Shown here piece after piece: positions 1 through 9,490 of a stretch of DNA of 64,000 bases (positions within the stretch are counted from its first letter, which is position 1; the number at the start of each line of letters is the position of its first letter). The DNA comes from Siphonodentalium dalli. Its lineage: Eukaryota > Mollusca > Scaphopoda > Gadilida > Siphonodentaliidae. Where the stretch lies: assembly GCA_032622095.1 (NCBI GenBank), contig CP136067.1, positions 192,472,052 through 192,536,051 on the forward strand, given 5' to 3'. Under the pieces are notes generated by a model. That model was not told the DNA's origin. It saw only the letters and a list, made by a program, of their open reading frames with translations, and ran no database searches. A program made the position numbers and the translations under genes.

Positions 1-1886
1 ATTAGTGCTAAATATATTTGTATCAGCTTTGGTGCAACTGCCATCCTCATGCATGACTTTAACGGCGCCACTTTTGACATTATATAAACCACGTCCATTG
101 GACTCATGGATGCATGATATACTGGAGATGATTATATATACATGTAGGTTTGGTGGTAATCAGCAACTAAACAAATTCTTAGAATAGTTATGACCCCCCC
201 CCCCCCCCATCTCTCACCCAAACGGCAGTAATTTAGCGTCTTTCAATCAGACGATTGTGTATTCCTCGTATCATAGAGAAGAAGAATATATCAATTTGGT
301 GGGAATCTGCGCTAAAAATAGTTTATTAAATCAATTGTTGATGCCCCCTGAAACGCTGACTCGAAGAGCGCCATATCGCGGAGGTGATTATGTATGCGTT
401 TGGTGGAAATCGGCGACAAAACTATTTAACCATATATTTTTAATTTTGCCGACATCCCCCTTTTCTTCCCCTGACACCAACAGCGTCACTTTAGAAAAAT
501 TTAACCCGCACCATTATCTTCTCGTAAAAAGTTACCTCTCTTAGAACGCCTTGGTGCCATCTCGATTGTACCCCGTGAAGTTATATATAGAACGCATACA
601 GACAGACAGACAGAAAGGCAGACAGCACGATTTGATTTCTCGTATCATTTGAGAAGAACGTGTCTGAATTTGATGGTATACAATTGGTACTAAAAATATT
701 TGTTATCAGTTTTGGTGACCCTCCCGTCCCTATTTCGGACTCAAGCGGTGCCACTTTTGTCACCGTTGAACCACACACTTAGACTTATTAGAGATTAGAG
801 ATGCATATGTATAAAATTGGTGAAAATTGGCGAGTATACAAATTCGTATCAAATTTAAGGTCCCCATATCTCTCACCCAGAGGGCACCAATTTGGTGTAT
901 CTAAACCACACGATAAGATTCCTCGTATCACGGAGAAGAATATGTATCAATCTGGTGCATGTAATCGGCGCTAAACATATTGTTATAATTTGTTTGTGTC
1001 CCTCTCACCTCTATACACCACTGACTCGAATGGCCCCACTTGTGACATCCTTAAACCACACAATTACACTCCTGATACCATGGAGATGATTATTTATAAG
1101 TTTGGTGCTAATCGGCGACTAAACAATTTTTTATCAAATTTGGTGCCAATCCCTCCCCTCCCCACCTCTCATACAAACAGCGCCAATATGGCGTCTTTAA
1201 ATCACACGATTAGATTCCTCGTATCATGGATAAGAACGTGTATCAATTTGGTGGAAATTGGCGCTAAAAATATTGTATATCAATTTTGGTGCCATCACCC
1301 TTCCAGTGCACCCCTGACTCGAATGAGGCCATATTTGACAGATTTAAGCCACACCATTAGACTCCTCATACCATGGGGTGATTTTGTTTGAGTGTGCATG
1401 GTGGCAATCGGCAACTAAACCCATTCTTATCCAATTTAGTGCCCTCCCCCAATTTCTCATCCAAACGACAACAATTTGGCGCTGTTAAATCGCACAATTA
1501 GATTCCTTGTATCATGAAGAAGAATATATATCAATTTGGTGGAAATCGGCGCTAAAATTAGTTTTATCAATTTTGGTGCCCCTCTCCCCTTCCGTGCATC
1601 CCTGACTCGAACGCGCCACTTTTGACATATTTAAACCACACCATTAGATTCTTCATATCATGGGGATGATTATATGCAAGGTTCGTGGCAATCGGCGACA
1701 AAAAAGATTCTGCCCCTCCCCCTTTTCTGCCCCTGACAACAACGGCGTCACTTTAGTAAATTCTAACCCCCACCATTATCTTTCTGGTAAAAAGTTACCC
1801 CTATTAGACCCCTTTGGTATCATCTAGATGGTCCCCTGTGAATTTCTATAGAAAACAGACAGACAGACAGACAGACATTCGCAAAT
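1..1886. repeat. Divergent ~300-bp tandem repeat block ending in (ACAG)n
   Basis: The segment is built from diverged units of about 300 bp. The phrase 'ATCAATTTGGTGGAAAT' followed by 'CGGCGCTAAAA' or a close variant recurs near 290, 940, 1230 and 1525, with a more diverged version near 660. Runs of ACAG occur near 598 and 1855, followed by a (TA)n stretch, which is the usual 3' end of the (GACA)-tailed repeats seen again at 18540 and 19070. No open frame here looks like a gene. A poly-C run sits at about 196-208. Confidence 0.7.
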
Positions 1887-2797
1887 ATATATATACTAGA
1901 AGGTGACCCGACTTCGTCCGGGTTTGACCTTGAATTGTTATTTTGAAGGCCAAGGTCAAGTGGGGTCACGATTTGACCCGTCCAAAACACAGTGCCCGAA
2001 CAAAAGTACCCGACAAAAGTACCCGTCGAAATCCATCCGGTTTTACCCGATCTGACCTTGAATTGACCATTTTGAAGGTCAGGTGGGGTCAAACACCAAC
2101 ACCACAAAAATGGTGGAAATCGGCCCAGCGGATACCGGGAAATCGGCCCAGCGGATACCGAGATACCCTATGCATCAAATTTCGTCCGTAAAAATCCGCC
2201 AGTTTAACCCGATTTGATTTCCACTCAAGTATATAAACGCACCTCATACACACACGCGCATTAATTATCAAGTTTCAACGTAAAGATAAATTACCATCGG
2301 TGCCCGAGATATCGCCAAGACGTCTGAAACAGTCAAAATGCATCGGCCGGTTAAGCGTTAACGTGATCTAACGTTATGACCTCTAACGACGTCATAGAAG
2401 TTACGCATTGTTTTTATCCTGATGGAAGATAGTACCACTTCTTCTTGATAATTGAGGCAGATAACTAAAACGGATACATACGCATTATATATCGTTGGAA
2501 AGAGGAAACACGAAAGATTCTCACAGTGTCATTATTATGACTGGCTGTTTCGAATCGATTTGTAAGCACCGAACTCAAATGAAAGTCCCGTAACACAGCG
2601 TAAAAACAGATTTGACCTCGGCACGTGATAAGTCGATAGCTCCACCCGTTTCCGATATCTGGTCTGCGCATGCGCGAAGCTGGCGTCGCACGGGCTCGGC
2701 GACCAGATAAAATTCGTATCCGGGGCAAGATACATTCACATAGCAAATTTCAAGTCGATAGCTCCACCCGTTTCCGAGATCTCGTCTGCGCATGCAA
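1887..2797 (+). repeat. 5' half of a (GACA)n-tailed repeat, split by a LINE
   Basis: The segment begins 'CTAGAAGGTGACCCGACTTC', which matches the style of the repeat start at 18618 ('CTAGCCGATGAGCCCGACGT'). Its last part (about 2628-2797) consists of a ~122-bp unit ('GATAGCTCCACCCGTTTCCG'...'GGGGCAAGATACATTCACAT') that stops in mid-unit at 'GTCTGCGCATGC' (2797), where LINE sequence begins. The same unit resumes at about 18195 with 'GAAGCTGGTGTCGCACGGGC'. This supports one original repeat interrupted by later insertions. Confidence 0.65.
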
Positions 2798-3761
2798 AGG
2801 AGAAACTATACAAGACATCAAAGAAAACAGGGACATGGGATAACTACAGACACCAACAAAGATTATGTAGAAGAGAACTCAGACGAGCGGAGAGTGATCA
2901 TATAAACAAAATAATTGAAGAAGGAAAAGAAAAGAAGACGACAAAACCATTCTGGCGATTCATGAAAGCGAAAAAACAAGATAACATCGGCATACCTCCA
3001 CTCAAGAAAGGAACAACACTAACCACCAACAGTATAGAGAAGTCTGAGTTGCTCATCAACCAGTTCAGGTCAGTTTTCACCAAAGACCCAGGCAAAGAAC
3101 TACCAGACCTACCAAAAAAGGCACTGGACATAGAGAACGTGAAAATCGACAAGCCAGGGGTAGCTAAACTACTATCAGACATAAAAACATCCAAAGCACC
3201 TGGCCCCGATGGCATCCCAAACAAAATCTGTGCCGAGGAAGCCGCAACATCACTCACAACGATATTCCAACGATCGCTTGACACAGGTGAATTACCAACT
3301 GACTGGCTCGAGGCTAACATCACACCAATATTTAAAAAGGGCGACGTCCACCTGCCAGAACATTACAGGCCAGTATCACTAACATCGGTGGCCTGCAAAA
3401 TCCTTGAGCACATACTATGCCGGCACATCAGAGACCACCTTGAAAAATACGACATCCTCACTGACAGAAACCATGGAATCCGCTCTGGACACTCCTGCGT
3501 GACACCACTGATCAATGTAACACATGAACTGATGGAGAATTACGATAACGACACCCAGACAGACATAGCAGTATTGGATTTCTCAAAGGCATTCGACACA
3601 GTACCTCACCGAAGCCTACTACACAAACTTAACAGCTATGGTGTTACAAATCAAACTCTCAAATGGATCGACACCTTCCTGACAAAACGGCAGATGAGAG
3701 TAGCAGTGGAAGGAGAATTCTCAAAACACGTAGCAGTCGAGTCCGGCGTACCACAGGAGTA
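2798..3761 (+). pseudogene. LINE reverse transcriptase, 5' part (interrupted)
   Basis: An open frame running from about 2801 to 3762 encodes the N-terminal half of a non-LTR retrotransposon reverse transcriptase of the jockey/CR1 type. Landmarks are 'KAPGPDGIPNKI' (RT block 1-2), 'YRPVSLTSVACKILEHI' (block 2), 'VLDFSKAFDTVPHRSLL' (block A, with the first catalytic Asp) and 'SGVPQ' (block B). The frame then runs into the Polinton terminus and stops. No endonuclease domain lies upstream, so the copy is 5'-truncated, as is usual for LINEs. The F/YADD box and the whole thumb are absent on this side, and the C-terminal end resumes only at 17771. It is a dead fragment. Confidence 0.9.
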
Positions 3762-4078
3762 GTAGTAATGGGGGACACTATGGCCCAGTACCCCCCAGAC
3801 ATGGTCACTATGGCCCAGTACCCCCCAGACATGGTCACTATGGCCCAGTACCCCCCCAGACATGGTTACTATGGCCCAGTATCCCCCATACATGGTCACT
3901 ATGGCCCAGTACCCCCCAGACATGGTCACCATGGCCCACTGGGCCATAGTGACCATGTCTGGGGGGTACTGGGCCATAGTGACCATGTCTGGTGGGTACT
4001 GGGCCATAGTTTCCCCCTGAGGATAGATGTTCCTGTCATTGATGTGACATTTCTGATCGAAAAAATGAAAATGGACTT
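3762..4078 (+). repeat. Left terminal inverted repeat, split by a 30-bp repeat array
   Basis: The terminal 20 bp (3762-3781) match the right end in reverse complement. The rest of the TIR ('ATTGATGTGACATTTCTGAT' and onward) is found only at 4038-4078. Between them lies an array of a 30-31-bp unit containing 'ATGGTCACTATGGCCCAGTA' and a CCCCCC tract (about 3780-3940), followed by the same unit in inverted orientation (about 3940-4015). Together these form a long hairpin. The right TIR lacks this insert. After 4078 the two ends diverge. Confidence 0.85.
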
Positions 4079-4138
4079 TTTCAAAAGGAAAATCTCACTT
4101 TGGAAAATATCAATTAGCTATCAAGAGTTTCTTTTCGA

Positions 4139-4770
4139 TGAATTCATCTTAGTTCATAAACGATGACCAAGTAAAGTTATCATATGCAATGATCAAGAAA
4201 AATGTTCAGTATGTTTCTTGTGTTCAGTTTTTTTATGTATAAAATATGTACAATTCCAAAACACAAAACTAGAAAAACATTCCATATTTTCCTAACGAGG
4301 TAACAAATATATCAAATCATGTGTACCAAATAATAGATAATGATCTAACGAAATTAAAAACATTTGTTTGATCGCTATACAATAATGATCAAGAAAAATA
4401 TGCATGTTGATCCGTCTCTGAAAAAACACAACTTGAGGAAATACTTGTCAATTTTTAAGTTCAATGCGTTGTGTTTTCATTGACGCCCGTGTAACAATCT
4501 TGTGTTCAGTTTTATGTATAAAATATGTACAATTCCAAAACAAAAAACTAGAAAAACATTCCATATTTTCCTAACGAGGTAATAAATATATCAATCATGT
4601 GTACCAAATAATAGATAATGATCTAACGAAATTAAAAACATTTGTTTGATCGCTATGCAATAATGATCAAGAAAAATATGCATGTTGATCCGTCTCTGAA
4701 AAAACACGTCAGGAAATATTTGTCAATTTTAACGCCAACGCGACATGTGATTTCATTGTCGCCCGTGTCA
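4139..4770 (+). repeat. Two direct copies of a ~281-bp noncoding repeat
   Basis: Two tandem copies start near 4218 and 4499 ('CTTGTGTTCAGTTTT' in both) and share 'CATTCCATATTTTCCTAACG', 'GATAATGATCTAACGAAATT' and 'ATGCATGTTGATCCGTCTCT'. A third partial copy is at about 5640-5893. There are no coding signatures. The block lies between the left TIR and the first gene, so it may be a promoter or origin region of the element; that role is speculative. Confidence 0.75.
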
Positions 4771-4826
4771 AATGTATACAAATATTTTCGAATTTGATCA
4801 ACCTTACATTGCATTGCTATCAAGAG

Positions 4827-5313
4827 ATGGATCCGTTAACAGAATTTCTTCAGAGTGAGATATACAGTGATCCTGTTGCACAGAATACATATGCTGCGCC
4901 ACAGTCAACAGTCCAAGCTAATACGACAATGACTATAGGTGGTGATACACTCATTTTAAAAGCGATTTTAGATGAACTGAGATGTCTTCGCAGGGATATT
5001 GACGTGAAAACGCAAGTAACGCATCATGAAGTGAAAGTGAGTCTTCGTTTCGTTGCAGAACAGATAGATATCCCAATCAGGGTTCATGATGTTCAGAGAT
5101 CGAAAGAGCAGAAACAGATCAAAAATAAAATCATCGGCGACGAAAGAAAAACAACCTAAGAGTATCATGAAGGCTTCTACTGAGACAAAAGTCAGATTTC
5201 ATCTTCCTTGTAAAGAATCTAGAGATACAGAGAAATGTGATGAATTCGCAAAAGCTCTCGGTTCTCATGGGAAAGATATGTCAAGATATAAGAAAAACAC
5301 AAAACGGTGTTAA
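4827..5313 (+). pseudogene. Unknown first gene of the Polinton, two overlapping frames
   Basis: I do not recognise this gene. One frame runs from 4794 to 5159, with a plausible start at 4827 ('MDPLTEFLQSEIYSDP'). It shows a Ser/Thr/Ala-rich stretch, then an amphipathic possibly coiled segment ('LKAILDELRCLRRDI') and a Lys-rich end. A second frame, 5086-5313, continues with a basic segment ('KSIMKASTETKVRFHLP') ending 'RYKKNTKRC'. The change of frame inside 5086-5159 suggests one gene of about 160 codons with a frameshift, though two genes are possible. The stop at 5311-5313 is only 22 bp before a perfect histone-type 3' stem-loop, which marks this as a real transcription unit end. Confidence 0.5.
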
Positions 5314-5335
5314 AGTCAGATGATAAGTTTAAAAC

Positions 5336-5351
5336 GGCCCTTTTCAGGGCC
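5336..5351 (+). promoter_or_regulatory. Histone-mRNA-type 3' stem-loop, copy 1
   Basis: The 16 nt are GGCCCTTTTCAGGGCC: a 6-bp stem with a TTTC loop, a perfect match to the metazoan replication-dependent histone 3' stem-loop. It is preceded by AAAAC and followed by ACCA, as in histone genes. A purine-rich tract, 'ATAAGAAAACT', lies about 15 nt further on, where the U7-snRNA-binding histone downstream element is expected. It lies 22 bp after the stop at 5313. In histone genes this element binds SLBP and directs cleavage without polyadenylation. Confidence 0.85.
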
Positions 5352-6048
5352 ACCAAAATAGTTACAATAAGAAAACTCATGCTAATGCTTTGTTTAAAAT
5401 CTATACTTCTACAGCTCTCAAAAATATTTTTTCTTCACAAAATTACATGCATGTTTTTTATCAACATGTTAGTTATCTGGTAAATGTTATATTTGCTAGA
5501 CAAAACTTCTTTTGTTACCAGTCACTTTCTTATAAATTTTTTGGATGCAAATCACATCTACATTTTAGAATTGTTTAATCAACAACAAATATTTGAAAAA
5601 TGACAAATGTTTCCTGACGTTGTGTTTCTTTTCAGTGCATTATGAATTCATCTTAGTTCATAAACGATGACCAAGTAAAGTTATCAAATGCAATGATCAA
5701 GAAAAATGTTCAGTATGTTTCTTGTGTTCAGTTTTATGTATAAAATATGTACATTTTCAAAACAAAAACTTGAAAAACATTCCATATTTTCCTAACGAGG
5801 TAAAAAATATATCAAATCATGTGTACCAAATAATAGATAATGATCTAACGAAATTAAAAAAACATTTGTTTGATCGCTATACAATAATGATCAACCAGAA
5901 CCTCTGACCTAATTGATTTGGCTAACTGGGTACGCGGGCGTAATAGTAAGCCTGTTTTTTTGGATGTTAGACTTGTGTCTGTGGTCCAGACATTTAAAAT
6001 ACGTTGCGTATTGAGAAGGAGTTATCATTAAACTTTTTTTTGAACTTT
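5352..6048. repeat. Noncoding stretch with third copy of the left-end repeat
   Basis: About 5640-5893 repeats the ~281-bp sequence of 4139-4770 ('GAATTCATCTTAGTTCATAA' onward). Nothing recognisable lies at 5380-5640, which is AT-rich. From about 5895 to 6027 there is a short open + strand frame ('LIDLANWVRGRNSKPVFLDV') that I cannot assign; it may be chance. The block ends at the Rep fragment. Confidence 0.55.
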
Positions 6049-6299
6049 TTACCGGATTTTCCCGATGCCTCCTGTGCGGTCGTGAAACCAATTTATTGTC
6101 CTATCGTCATTCTCGGTGTCTATCAGCTTGACTATCTCTTTCTGCCATGGCATAAGTTTCATTGATTGTTGCTTGTTGTAGAGGTCTTTCTTGTTATTTT
6201 CTTCAATGATCTTTGATGCTATACGCCGGCATTTTTCTTCATGTAGTACAAAGCGGTCTCCATGTTCGTCAATCATCTGTTCTGTTGACTTGTCACCAA
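6049..6299 (-). pseudogene. CRESS-DNA-type Rep, SF3 helicase fragment
   Basis: The minus-strand frame contains 'FVLHEEKCRRIASKI', then 'LMPWQKEIVKLID', 'DDRTINWFHD' and a Walker A-like 'TGGIGKI', followed at once by a stop. This order (a short linker after the endonuclease domain, a PWQ motif, an R-x-I-x-W strand, then a G-rich P-loop) is that of Rep proteins of CRESS-DNA viruses and related elements. The usual Thr/Ser after the P-loop Lys is Ile here. The HUH endonuclease domain upstream and the rest of the helicase downstream are missing. The upstream break abuts the duplicated polymerase fragment at about 6297. A typical Rep is about 270-350 residues; about 83 remain. Confidence 0.72.
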
Positions 6300-6390
6300 A
6301 GTTTCAAAATTACATTGGACCTTACTTGGCTTCTGATTACTACAAACCAGACATGATGAGCGTGGAAAATCGAGAGAAATTCTTATGAAT
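6297..6390 (+). pseudogene. Duplicated fragment of the Polinton DNA polymerase
   Basis: About 90 bp starting 'CACCAAAGTTTCAAAATTAC' are nearly identical to 7393-7483 inside the polymerase gene. The two differ by one A in an A-run (6340s versus 7440s); the fragment has the longer run and stays in frame, while the main gene is frameshifted there. The fragment ends in a stop shortly after the shared sequence. It is joined upstream to the Rep fragment and downstream, about 18 bp away, to the second histone-type stem-loop. Confidence 0.8.
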
Positions 6391-6407
6391 CCTGGAAAAG
6401 AGAAAAC

Positions 6408-6423
6408 GGCCCTTTTCAGGGCC
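6408..6423 (+). promoter_or_regulatory. Histone-mRNA-type 3' stem-loop, copy 2
   Basis: The same perfect 16-nt stem-loop, GGCCCTTTTCAGGGCC, within a 23-nt stretch identical to the one around copy 1. The loop is oriented correctly only on the + strand, so it does not belong to the minus-strand zinc-knuckle gene that ends at 6513. Downstream sequence is CA-rich with a weak purine tract at about 6460. The upstream coding sequence it now follows is only the polymerase fragment. Confidence 0.8.
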
Positions 6424-6512
6424 ACACACATTCCCCAAAAGGTTACTCTTTCATAGCTGAAAAAAACAAAACACGATTGTTCAATTCATAATTTATTCAC
6501 ACAACATAATTT

Positions 6513-7208
6513 TCAATTGTTTGTGTCGATTCGTTTATCTGTTTTTGGAATGTAGAATGGTCTCAGCTTCTTTTTCTTGGAAGTTTTCTTGGAATTTTCA
6601 ATTTCTGGATGTTTATCTTCAGATTTGTTCTGTGAATCATTCGTAGGATCAACAGGTCGGTCTTGTTTGGAAACATCTGATGTTGTAGACATCTCTTCAG
6701 TTTTGATATCTGCATTTGTTCTTGTATTGTTACTGCTTGTAGACTTTTGTATAGTTTTCACATTTTTTTTGTCGCCGAAATCTGCTTTACAATGGAAGGA
6801 CCAATGGGAGTCTTGTCCGCATTTGTAACAGTAACCATATGGCGGTTTCCAATTGTTATCAGCTTTGTTTTTCTCTTGTTTCTCTTGCCATTGCAATTTG
6901 TTACAAAGTTTAAACAAATCGGTAGAGATCCGTCTCAATTCGACGAGATTATCTTGAATTTTTCTAGTCTGTGGTTGTGTAGATTTTTTTGAATCTTCTT
7001 TATGTAGCTCAATATCGCTCTCTTCAATAACTGCCGGCCTTGGTCTTTTTCTAACAATATCTTCTTCGCTGGTGGCGTCGTCTGAAACAGGTCTTTTAAT
7101 TCTCTTAAACATTTTTGTCTTGAGTTTTGTCAGCAAAAAATATTGCGACTGGCTTCTTCGGAGTTGAAGTGTAAAGTGTAGAATTATATCAGTTTCTACT
7201 TCAAGCAC
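6513..7208 (-). CDS. CCHC zinc-knuckle protein of the Polinton
   Basis: An open minus-strand frame of 231 codons. A start at the second Met (7112, 'MFKRIKRPVSDD', 199 aa) is more likely, because the first 32 codons overlap the polymerase reading frame. The N-terminal third is charged. Residues about 125-150 hold 'CYKCGQDSHWSFHC', a canonical C-x2-C-x4-H-x4-C zinc knuckle. The C-terminal third is Lys/Ser/Thr-rich and probably disordered ('KKTSKKKKLRPFYIP'). A poly(A) signal AATAAA in minus orientation lies at 6493-6498, about 15 bp past the stop. Zinc knuckles bind single-stranded nucleic acid; a role in packaging or replication is inference. It is divergent from, and occupies the place of, the polymerase N-terminus. 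Confidence 0.75.
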   Translation of the reverse strand: MLEVETDIILHFTLQLRRSQSQYFLLTKLKTKMFKRIKRPVSDDATSEEDIVRKRPRPAVIEESDIELHKEDSKKSTQPQTRKIQDNLVELRRISTDLFKLCNKLQWQEKQEKNKADNNWKPPYGYCYKCGQDSHWSFHCKADFGDKKNVKTIQKSTSSNNTRTNADIKTEEMSTTSDVSKQDRPVDPTNDSQNKSEDKHPEIENSKKTSKKKKLRPFYIPKTDKRIDTNN

Positions 7209-9474
7209 TCATACAAAGTGGAATTCATAAACCAGAACTGATCATGAATGGAAACAAAATTCTCAGTTTAAAATGCAACAGCGTGAAAGTTATTGATTCT
7301 CTGAGTTTTCTGATGATGCCGCTTTCAAAGTTTCCACAAACTTTTCAGCTGAATGAGATGGCCAAAGGACACTTTCCACATTGGGCGAATTCACCTAAGT
7401 TTCAAAATTACATTGGACCTTACTTGGCTTCTGATTACTACAACCAGACATGATGAGCGTGGAAAATCGAGAGAAATTCTTTGAATGGTACAATGAGAAA
7501 ATAGAAAATTACGTGATATTCAACTTCCAAGAAGAGATGGAGAAGTACTGCAAATCAGACGTGGATATTCTTCGCCATGGATGTGGAAATTTCAGGAAAT
7601 ACATATTGGAAACAGAACAGATTGACCCGTTCATTGAGTCAATAACATTGGCGCAAGTTTGCAATTTGGCATGGAGGAAGAACTCAATGCCAGAGAAAAC
7701 AATTGGAATCATTCCAGATGGTGGATACCCATGTGCTAAAAACTATTCCATGAAAGCGATACGTTGGCTTCAACATCTATCATTGTCACGTATGATAACA
7801 ATTAAGCATGCTTTGAATGGAGGAGAAATCAAGATTGGTGGACACTACGTCGATGGATATGAGGAAGCCACAAGAACAGTTTTTGAGATGAATGGATGTC
7901 TGTTTCATGGATGTCCAAAATGTTACAACAACAGACAATACAAGAATCCCTATACGATGCTCACCATGGAAGAATTATATACAAGAACTCAACAGAAGAA
8001 AGATGAACTGGAAAGTCTTGGTTACAGAGTTGAATCAATTTGGGGGCATCAGATCGACGAAAGAATGAAATCGGATGTGAAATTCGAACAACAAATGGAA
8101 TCTTTCTACAAACATCGAGACCCCATTTTGCCAAGAGAAGCATTGTTTGGTGGACGTACAAATGCCATCAAATTGTACGAGGAAATTGATCAAGATTCCA
8201 CAAAAGAAATCAAGTTCTTCGGTGTCTGTTCGTTGTATCCATATTGCAACACATATAAATTCTACCCTGTTGGACATCCAGAAATTTTGAGCCAAGAGCA
8301 GTTCGATCAAGAACACATTAGAGACTATGCGGGACTTGTTAAATGTACAATTTTACCACCATCGAAATTGTATATTCCAGTTCTACCGATTCATTGTAAC
8401 AACAAAATGGTTTTTACTTTGTGCAACACTTGTGCCATCAATGAGTACGAGACATGTAACCATTCAGAAGAAGATCGAGCTATAACCGGAGTGTGGACCA
8501 CGCCAGAATTATTCAAAGCAATGGATGTTGGCTACAAAATACTTGATGTGTACCAAATTTGGCATTGGACAGATTGGACAGATGAAATATACAAATCCTA
8601 TATCGACAAACATCTAAAGATCAAACAGGAATGTAGTGGTTATCCATTTGGTGTTGAGACAGAAGAACAGAAGCAAAAGTTTGTACAGGATTATTATGCA
8701 GCTGAGGGTATAAAATTGGAGAACATCGAGAAGAATCCAGGAAAACGCCAAATATCTAAAATTATGATTAATTGTATATGGGGTAAGAATGCACAAAGAA
8801 ATATTATGTCAAAAACAGAGTATGTGGATAAGCCATCACGTTATTTTGAATTGCTTACTAGTAACAATATAATTGTTCAAAATGTTACACTTCTTGATGG
8901 TGACAAATTCATTCTGGTAAATTATGTTGATATTTTAGATAATATTGAACCTCATCATTCAGCAAATGTTGTTGTTGCTTCTTTTGTTACAGCGTATGCA
9001 AGATTACAATTGTATAAAGTTTAAAAAAAACTTGGAGATAGAGTGCTGTATTTTGATACAGACAGCTGTATGTATGTCAGTGATCCATCAAAGAAGAACA
9101 TCAAAACTATCGAAGGAAGATTGGGGAAATGGAGCGACGAACATCCAGATGCAAAGATTGTCAAATTTGTTGGACTTGGGCCAAAGAACTACGGATATGA
9201 ATACATCAAAGATGGGAGAAGATACACCAAATGTAAGGTAAAAGGTATCACTCTTGATTACAGCACAAGTCAAAAAGTTAATTTTGAAACAATGGTACAA
9301 TGTGTTAATGATCGTGAAAATTTCAAAACTGTTGTTGAGTATCCTTCCAGAATTAAAAGACAAAAGAACCATCAATTGATTAGTGAGTGTCAAACCAAAA
9401 CTTTCAGATCGGTGTACACAAAACGAAAACTCGTCAATGGTATTCACACATATCCATACGGATGGAGATGTTGA
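7175..9474 (+). pseudogene. polB: Protein-primed family B DNA polymerase (broken)
   Basis: The replicative polymerase of Polintons/adintoviruses (DNA_pol_B_2 type). Visible parts: an exonuclease II-like segment (after 'IMNGNKIL', with 'VIDSLSFLMMPLSKFP'), an exonuclease III motif ('YCKSDVDIL'), the palm with a motif A-like 'FGVCSLYP', motif B 'KIMINCIWGKNAQR' and motif C 'LYFDTDS'. The C-terminus ends near 'TYPYG', as is usual for the family. Lesions: the N-terminal several hundred residues (terminal-protein region and exonuclease I) are absent; a frameshift near 7444; an in-frame TAA at 9022-9024 just before motif C; and Gly in motif A where an acidic metal ligand is expected. It is not functional as read. 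Confidence 0.93.
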
Positions 9475-9490
9475 GTCATTTCATGTCAAG

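Noticed and set aside
257-2107. Several short frames in the first 2 kb
   Set aside because: They lie in repeat units and (ACAG)n tails and show no conserved domain.
3651-4166. Frames with repeated 'MAQYPPDMVT' on both strands
   Set aside because: Arise from the 30-bp array in the left TIR and its inverted arm.
6400-6513. Second histone-type stem-loop as the 3' end of the zinc-knuckle gene
   Set aside because: On that gene's strand the loop would read GAAA, which is not the histone loop, and the gene has its own AATAAA.
6577-6992. Plus-strand frames opposite the zinc-knuckle gene
   Set aside because: Hydrophobic shadow translations of the minus-strand gene.
8035-9447. Minus-strand frames within polB
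   Set aside because: Antisense shadows of the polymerase gene.
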